64,000 nucleotides of DNA from Actinomyces wuliandei (GTDB lineage Bacteria > Actinomycetota > Actinomycetes > Actinomycetales > Actinomycetaceae). The DNA lies in NCBI RefSeq assembly GCF_004010955.1, contig NZ_CP025227.1, positions 372,001 to 436,000 on the forward strand, in the 5' to 3' direction. Below the pieces are notes generated by a model, which worked only from the letters and a program-made list of their open reading frames with translations, did not search any database and was not told the DNA's origin. The translations under genes and the position numbers were made by a program. Shown here in pieces: positions 61,036 through 64,000 of the stretch. The first letter of the stretch is position 1, and each line of letters begins with the position of its first letter.

Positions 61036-61389
61036 GATGCGGTCGGCTCCCTGTCTGCGAGGTTCGGGGGTGCGGCGTGCGGGCATGTGCGGGTGCGGTG
61101 TGTGCCGCGCGTCGGGCGCGTCGCGGCGGGCGCTGTGCGTGCGGGCGGGCGGCGTATGGGGCGCGTGCCGGGTGTGCCCACAGGAGTGCCCGACGCAGAT
61201 ATTCTACCTAGGAATATCCAGGATGCTGAATCGCCATTAGCATTATGGCATGCTGCTGGTGAGAATAGGTGGTGACCGGTCGGGCTGTGGGGGCCTGACC
61301 CAGGAGCGAGGAGTAAGGACCATGACCAGACGGACAACACACCCGGCCCCCGTGAGGACACGCTGGAGCTGACGCAGGAGTGGGACAAG

Positions 61390-62331
61390 GTGTTCCCTCG
61401 CTCCACCCAGGTGGACCACGCCAAGGTCACCTTCCACAACCGGTTCGGCACCACCCTGGCGGCCGACCTCTACCGGCCTCAGGGTGCCGGGGGGCCGCTG
61501 CCCGCGCTGGCCGCGTCCGGTCCCTTCGGTGCCGTCAAGGAGCAGTCCAGCGGCCTGTACGCCCAGGCCATGGCTGAGCGCGGCTTCCTGGCCGTCGCCT
61601 TCGACCCCAGCTTTACCGGCGAGTCCGGGGGCGCACCCCGCTACATGGCCTCCCCGGACATCAGCATCGAGGACTTCCAGGCCGCCGTCGACTACCTGTC
61701 CGTGCGCGGCGACGTCGACCCCGAGCGCCTCGGCGTCATCGGCGTCTGCGGCTGGGGCGGCATGGCCCTGGCCGCGGCGGCCGCGGACCCGCGCATCAAG
61801 GCCACAGTGGTCTCCACCATGTACGACCTGAGCCGGGTGGCCGCCAACGGCTACTTCGACTCCTCCGACTCCGCCGAGGCCCGCAACCAGATGCGCGCCT
61901 CCGTGGCGGCGCAGCGCACCGCCGACTACCGGTCCGGCACCTATGCCATGGCTGGCGGCGTGGTGGACCCCCTTCCCGACGACGCCCCCGACTTCGCCAA
62001 GGACTACTACGCCTACTACAAGACGCCGCGGGGCTACCACCCCCGCTCTCTGTACTCCAACGACGGCTGGACGGTGGTCGGCGGCTCCTCCCTGATGAAC
62101 GCGACCTTGCTGGGCTACATCGAGGAGATCGAGAACGCGGTGATGATCCTCCACGGGGACGTGGCGCACTCCTACTACATGGGTAAGGACGCCTTCGCCA
62201 GGCTCCAGGGTGACAACAAGGAGATGGTGACCGTGCCGGGCGCCTCCCACACCGACCTCTACGACGGTGGCGGCAAGGAGGCCATCCCGTGGGAGAGGAT
62301 CGCCGAGTTCCTCACGGCAAACCTGGGGTGA
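61390..62331 (+). CDS. Alpha/beta hydrolase, 5' end disrupted
   Basis: 313 residues from GTG 61390. The fold is that of dienelactone hydrolase-like alpha/beta hydrolases: GPFGAVKEQSSGLYAQAMAE (oxyanion region), FDPSFTGESGG, GVIGVCGWGGMALAAAAAD (nucleophile elbow, Cys in place of Ser), and a final VPGASHTDLYD with the catalytic His. In the same frame upstream, sequence such as TLELTQEWDKVFPRSTQ looks coding, and ATG 61322 with a good ribosome site lies one base out of frame, so the true start was probably 61322. It is divergent from the LysR pseudogene and followed by a terminator and an SDR. Confidence 0.75.
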   Translation: MFPRSTQVDHAKVTFHNRFGTTLAADLYRPQGAGGPLPALAASGPFGAVKEQSSGLYAQAMAERGFLAVAFDPSFTGESGGAPRYMASPDISIEDFQAAVDYLSVRGDVDPERLGVIGVCGWGGMALAAAAADPRIKATVVSTMYDLSRVAANGYFDSSDSAEARNQMRASVAAQRTADYRSGTYAMAGGVVDPLPDDAPDFAKDYYAYYKTPRGYHPRSLYSNDGWTVVGGSSLMNATLLGYIEEIENAVMILHGDVAHSYYMGKDAFARLQGDNKEMVTVPGASHTDLYDGGGKEAIPWERIAEFLTANLG

Positions 62332-62387
62332 GGCCCGGGGCGACCGGGCGGCCCTGGTAGCCCTGGCGGCCCTGGCACGATCCGGCT

Positions 62388-62447
62388 AGGCAACAAAAAG
62401 CTCATAGGCAACATGGCTCCGTGTTGCCTATGAGCTTTTTGTTGCCT
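62388..62447. terminator. Perfect 26-bp stem, bidirectional terminator
   Basis: Bases 62388-62413 and 62422-62447 are perfect inverted copies around an 8-base loop. The right arm contains CTTTTTG and the left CAAAAAG, so each strand offers a T run inside the stem. It lies in the 321-base gap (62332-62652) between the hydrolase and SDR genes; the rest of that gap holds the SDR promoter region and no gene. The left arm contains CTCATAGG, which recalls the 16-bp motifs at 9.9 and 32.6 kb. Confidence 0.75.
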
Positions 62448-62652
62448 GGGGGCGTGTCTGGGGCGTGCGGCGCTGGGGCTGGGGGCGTGTCTGGGGCCGC
62501 GCGTCAGCTGGCTCTGCGCTCCCACAGGCGTACCTGCGGGTGCACAGTGCGGTCAGCAGGCCGCACTGACATGCCCGGTGACATGCCTGGCCCGCAGCAC
62601 CGGCAGGTCCGGCCCGTGCCGTCACGGGCCGCAGACCGGAAAGGACCACGCA

Positions 62653-63438
62653 GTGCCGCCAGCAGCAGAGCTGTTCAGTATCCGGGGCAAGAACGCCGTC
62701 GTCGTAGGGGCCAGCTCCGGCCTGGGGGCCGACGCCGCCCGCGCCTACGCCCAGGCGGGGGCCAACGTCGCGCTCCTGGCCCGGCGTACCGACCGTCTGG
62801 AGGCCCTGAGGCCCGAGCTGGAGGCCCACGGCGTCACCGTGGTGGCCGCGGGCTGGGACGTCACCGACGAGGCCAGCTGCCAGGCGGCGGTGGAGAAGGT
62901 CCTCGCCGAGTTGGACACCATCGACATCCTGCTCAACAACGCCGGTGTCGCCGTGGGAGGCGGGGTGGAGACCCTGAGCGACGAGGACTGGGACACCTCA
63001 CTGGGCACCAACGTCAAGGGGATCGCCCACGTCTCCAAGTACGTCATCCCCCACATGAAGGAGGCCCACTACGGGCGCGTGGTCAACATCGCCTCGGTCA
63101 ACGCCGTCATCGCTGACAAGACCGACGCCTTCATCCGTCACTCCTACAACGCCTCCAAGGCGGCAGTCACCGGCCTGACCAAGGGCATGGCCGCCTCCTA
63201 CGCCCGCTACGGCATCACCGTCAACGCCCTGGGTCCGGGCCTGTTCCCCTCCGAGATGACGCAGCATACCCTGTTCGCCTCCCAGGAGTTCCTGGCCGCC
63301 TACAACACGCTGAACCCGGCCGGGCGCCCCGGTGCCTCCGGGGAGCTCAACGGCCCGGTGCTGTTCCTGTCCTCCGACGCGTGCAGTTACGTCCAGGGGC
63401 AGTTCATCGCCGTGGACGGCGGGATGACCATCGTGTGA
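62653..63438 (+). CDS. Short-chain dehydrogenase/reductase (gluconate 5-dehydrogenase-like)
   Basis: 261 residues from GTG 62653, with GAAAGGA upstream. Motifs are AVVVGASSGLGADAARAYA (cofactor), ARRTDRLE, ILLNNAGVAVGG, catalytic Ser in VVNIASVNAV, SYNASKAAV (Tyr and Lys) and a final FIAVDGGMTIV. It fits the 3-ketoacyl reductase/gluconate 5-dehydrogenase branch; the substrate is not certain. It follows the hydrolase gene on the same strand but beyond a terminator. Its end overlaps the convergent membrane protein gene by 35 bases. Confidence 0.88.
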   Translation: MPPAAELFSIRGKNAVVVGASSGLGADAARAYAQAGANVALLARRTDRLEALRPELEAHGVTVVAAGWDVTDEASCQAAVEKVLAELDTIDILLNNAGVAVGGGVETLSDEDWDTSLGTNVKGIAHVSKYVIPHMKEAHYGRVVNIASVNAVIADKTDAFIRHSYNASKAAVTGLTKGMAASYARYGITVNALGPGLFPSEMTQHTLFASQEFLAAYNTLNPAGRPGASGELNGPVLFLSSDACSYVQGQFIAVDGGMTIV

Positions 63439-64000
63439 GGCTGGCTGCGTGAGGCCGCCCGGGCGCTCTTCTTCTCCCAGCGGCGATCTGGTAGATGGTG
63501 TAGCCCGCCCAGGTGAGGCCGCCAATGAGAAGAAGAAGGCCGCTTAACAGGTCCGAGTATCGTTCAGACCAGGGGATTTCAGGCGGTGCGACGGACAGCC
63601 TCCGGGTGACGACGGGGTCGGCGATGACGCATGCCGCCGGGACAAGGCGAGCCAGCAGTGGCAGGGCTCCACGCTGCTGTGAGAGCCACCCGAGTGCTCC
63701 CAGGGGGCAGCACAGCACCGCTCCTGCGATGAACCACTCGATGTTGGCGAGCATCGCACCGTGGTTGTAGACGGGCGTGAGGATTCCCAGTGCGTAGTGG
63801 GTTCCCAGGGCGCACTGGGCGCTCAGCACCCCGGCGAGCGCCCCTGCCCGGGGGGTCGCCGTCAGGCTGCCGCAGTAGAAGGCCAGGGCGGCCCACAGGG
63901 AGCCGGAGTTGACCAGCTTGGCGCCAGCCTTCCGAAATCCCGAGTAGGTCTGCCAGCCGCCTTCCATCTCCTCCTGGAACGAGATGTTGAGGACCAAGGA
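63404..64000 (-). CDS. Membrane protein of unknown function, cut by window edge
   Basis: At least 197 residues; the frame is open to the right edge, so the N-terminus is probably outside. Five or six hydrophobic segments can be seen (SLWAALAFYCGSLTATPRAG, then ANIEWFIAGAVLCCPLGALG and LLSGLLLLIGGLTWAGYTIY). The tail is Arg-rich and overlaps the end of the SDR gene. I do not recognise the family with confidence. Confidence 0.65.
   Translation of the reverse strand, partial: SLVLNISFQEEMEGGWQTYSGFRKAGAKLVNSGSLWAALAFYCGSLTATPRAGALAGVLSAQCALGTHYALGILTPVYNHGAMLANIEWFIAGAVLCCPLGALGWLSQQRGALPLLARLVPAACVIADPVVTRRLSVAPPEIPWSERYSDLLSGLLLLIGGLTWAGYTIYQIAAGRRRAPGRPHAASLTRWSSRRPRR

Noticed and set aside
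61036..61321. Possible small RNA in the LysR-hydrolase divergent space
   Set aside because: The AT-rich stretch near 61200-61270 fits promoter DNA; no clear hairpin with terminator was found.

Overview
The window looks like a chromosomal segment of a high-GC actinomycete, most likely of the Actinomycetaceae (Actinomyces-like). The signs are Actinomycetota-type Dcd, PurA, Tpx and DUF1906 families, a type I-E CRISPR-Cas locus, GC-rich codon use, and many start codons placed 6-7 bases after a -10-like hexamer, as in leaderless actinobacterial transcripts. The assignment rests on protein and sequence style only; no marker gene such as rRNA is present.

Layout. 1-9.9 kb: TetR regulator, M50-like membrane protease, orphan solute-binding lipoprotein, tRNA-Gly(CCC), TM2 protein, dCTP deaminase, unknown protein, DnaQ-like exonuclease, nitroreductase, AraC regulator. 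10-21 kb: sorbitol/xylitol-type dehydrogenase, beta-lactamase-fold hydrolase, an unknown gene coupled to an HTH-ImmA protease, exonuclease III, SDR, thiol peroxidase, PyrE, a broken HTH/ImmA/PIN cassette, and a SpoU-type methyltransferase. 21-32 kb: class II aldolase, a frameshifted DUF1906 cell-wall protein with a membrane partner, a secreted protein, PurA, and a heterodimeric ABC exporter. 33-38 kb: a low-GC orphan membrane protein and a UvrD-type helicase with a RelE-like N-terminus. 38.5-50.7 kb: a complete type I-E locus (cas3-cse1-cse2-cas7-cas5-cas6e-cas1-cas2) followed by 39 repeats and 38 spacers. 50.7-64 kb: cyclophilin-like protein, MrfA/YprA-type DUF1998 helicase, an ABC-2 transporter divergent from a NarL-type two-component system, a LysR pseudogene, an alpha/beta hydrolase, an SDR, and a membrane protein cut by the window edge.

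Two unnamed non-coding structures stand out. (1) Three intergenic regions (6.5, 16.0 and 21.1 kb) each hold four copies of an 11-mer, TGCACATCTTC, as forward-reverse-forward-reverse. The central 35-bp core has the same size in all three, and the outer spacings fall in steps of about 10.5-11 bp, which suggests protein sites on one DNA face. (2) Two regions 22 kb apart (9.9 and 32.6 kb) each hold four copies of a 16-mer close to ACCGAATCCTCATAGA in a two-forward, two-reverse arrangement with an identical 51-bp inner span. One lies upstream of the AraC gene and the other upstream of the ABC exporter.

Several genes carry single-base frame breaks (ImmA, PIN, DUF1906, LysR three times, and the start of the hydrolase). 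They may be real pseudogenes, slippage at G tracts, or base-calling errors; the sequence alone cannot decide.
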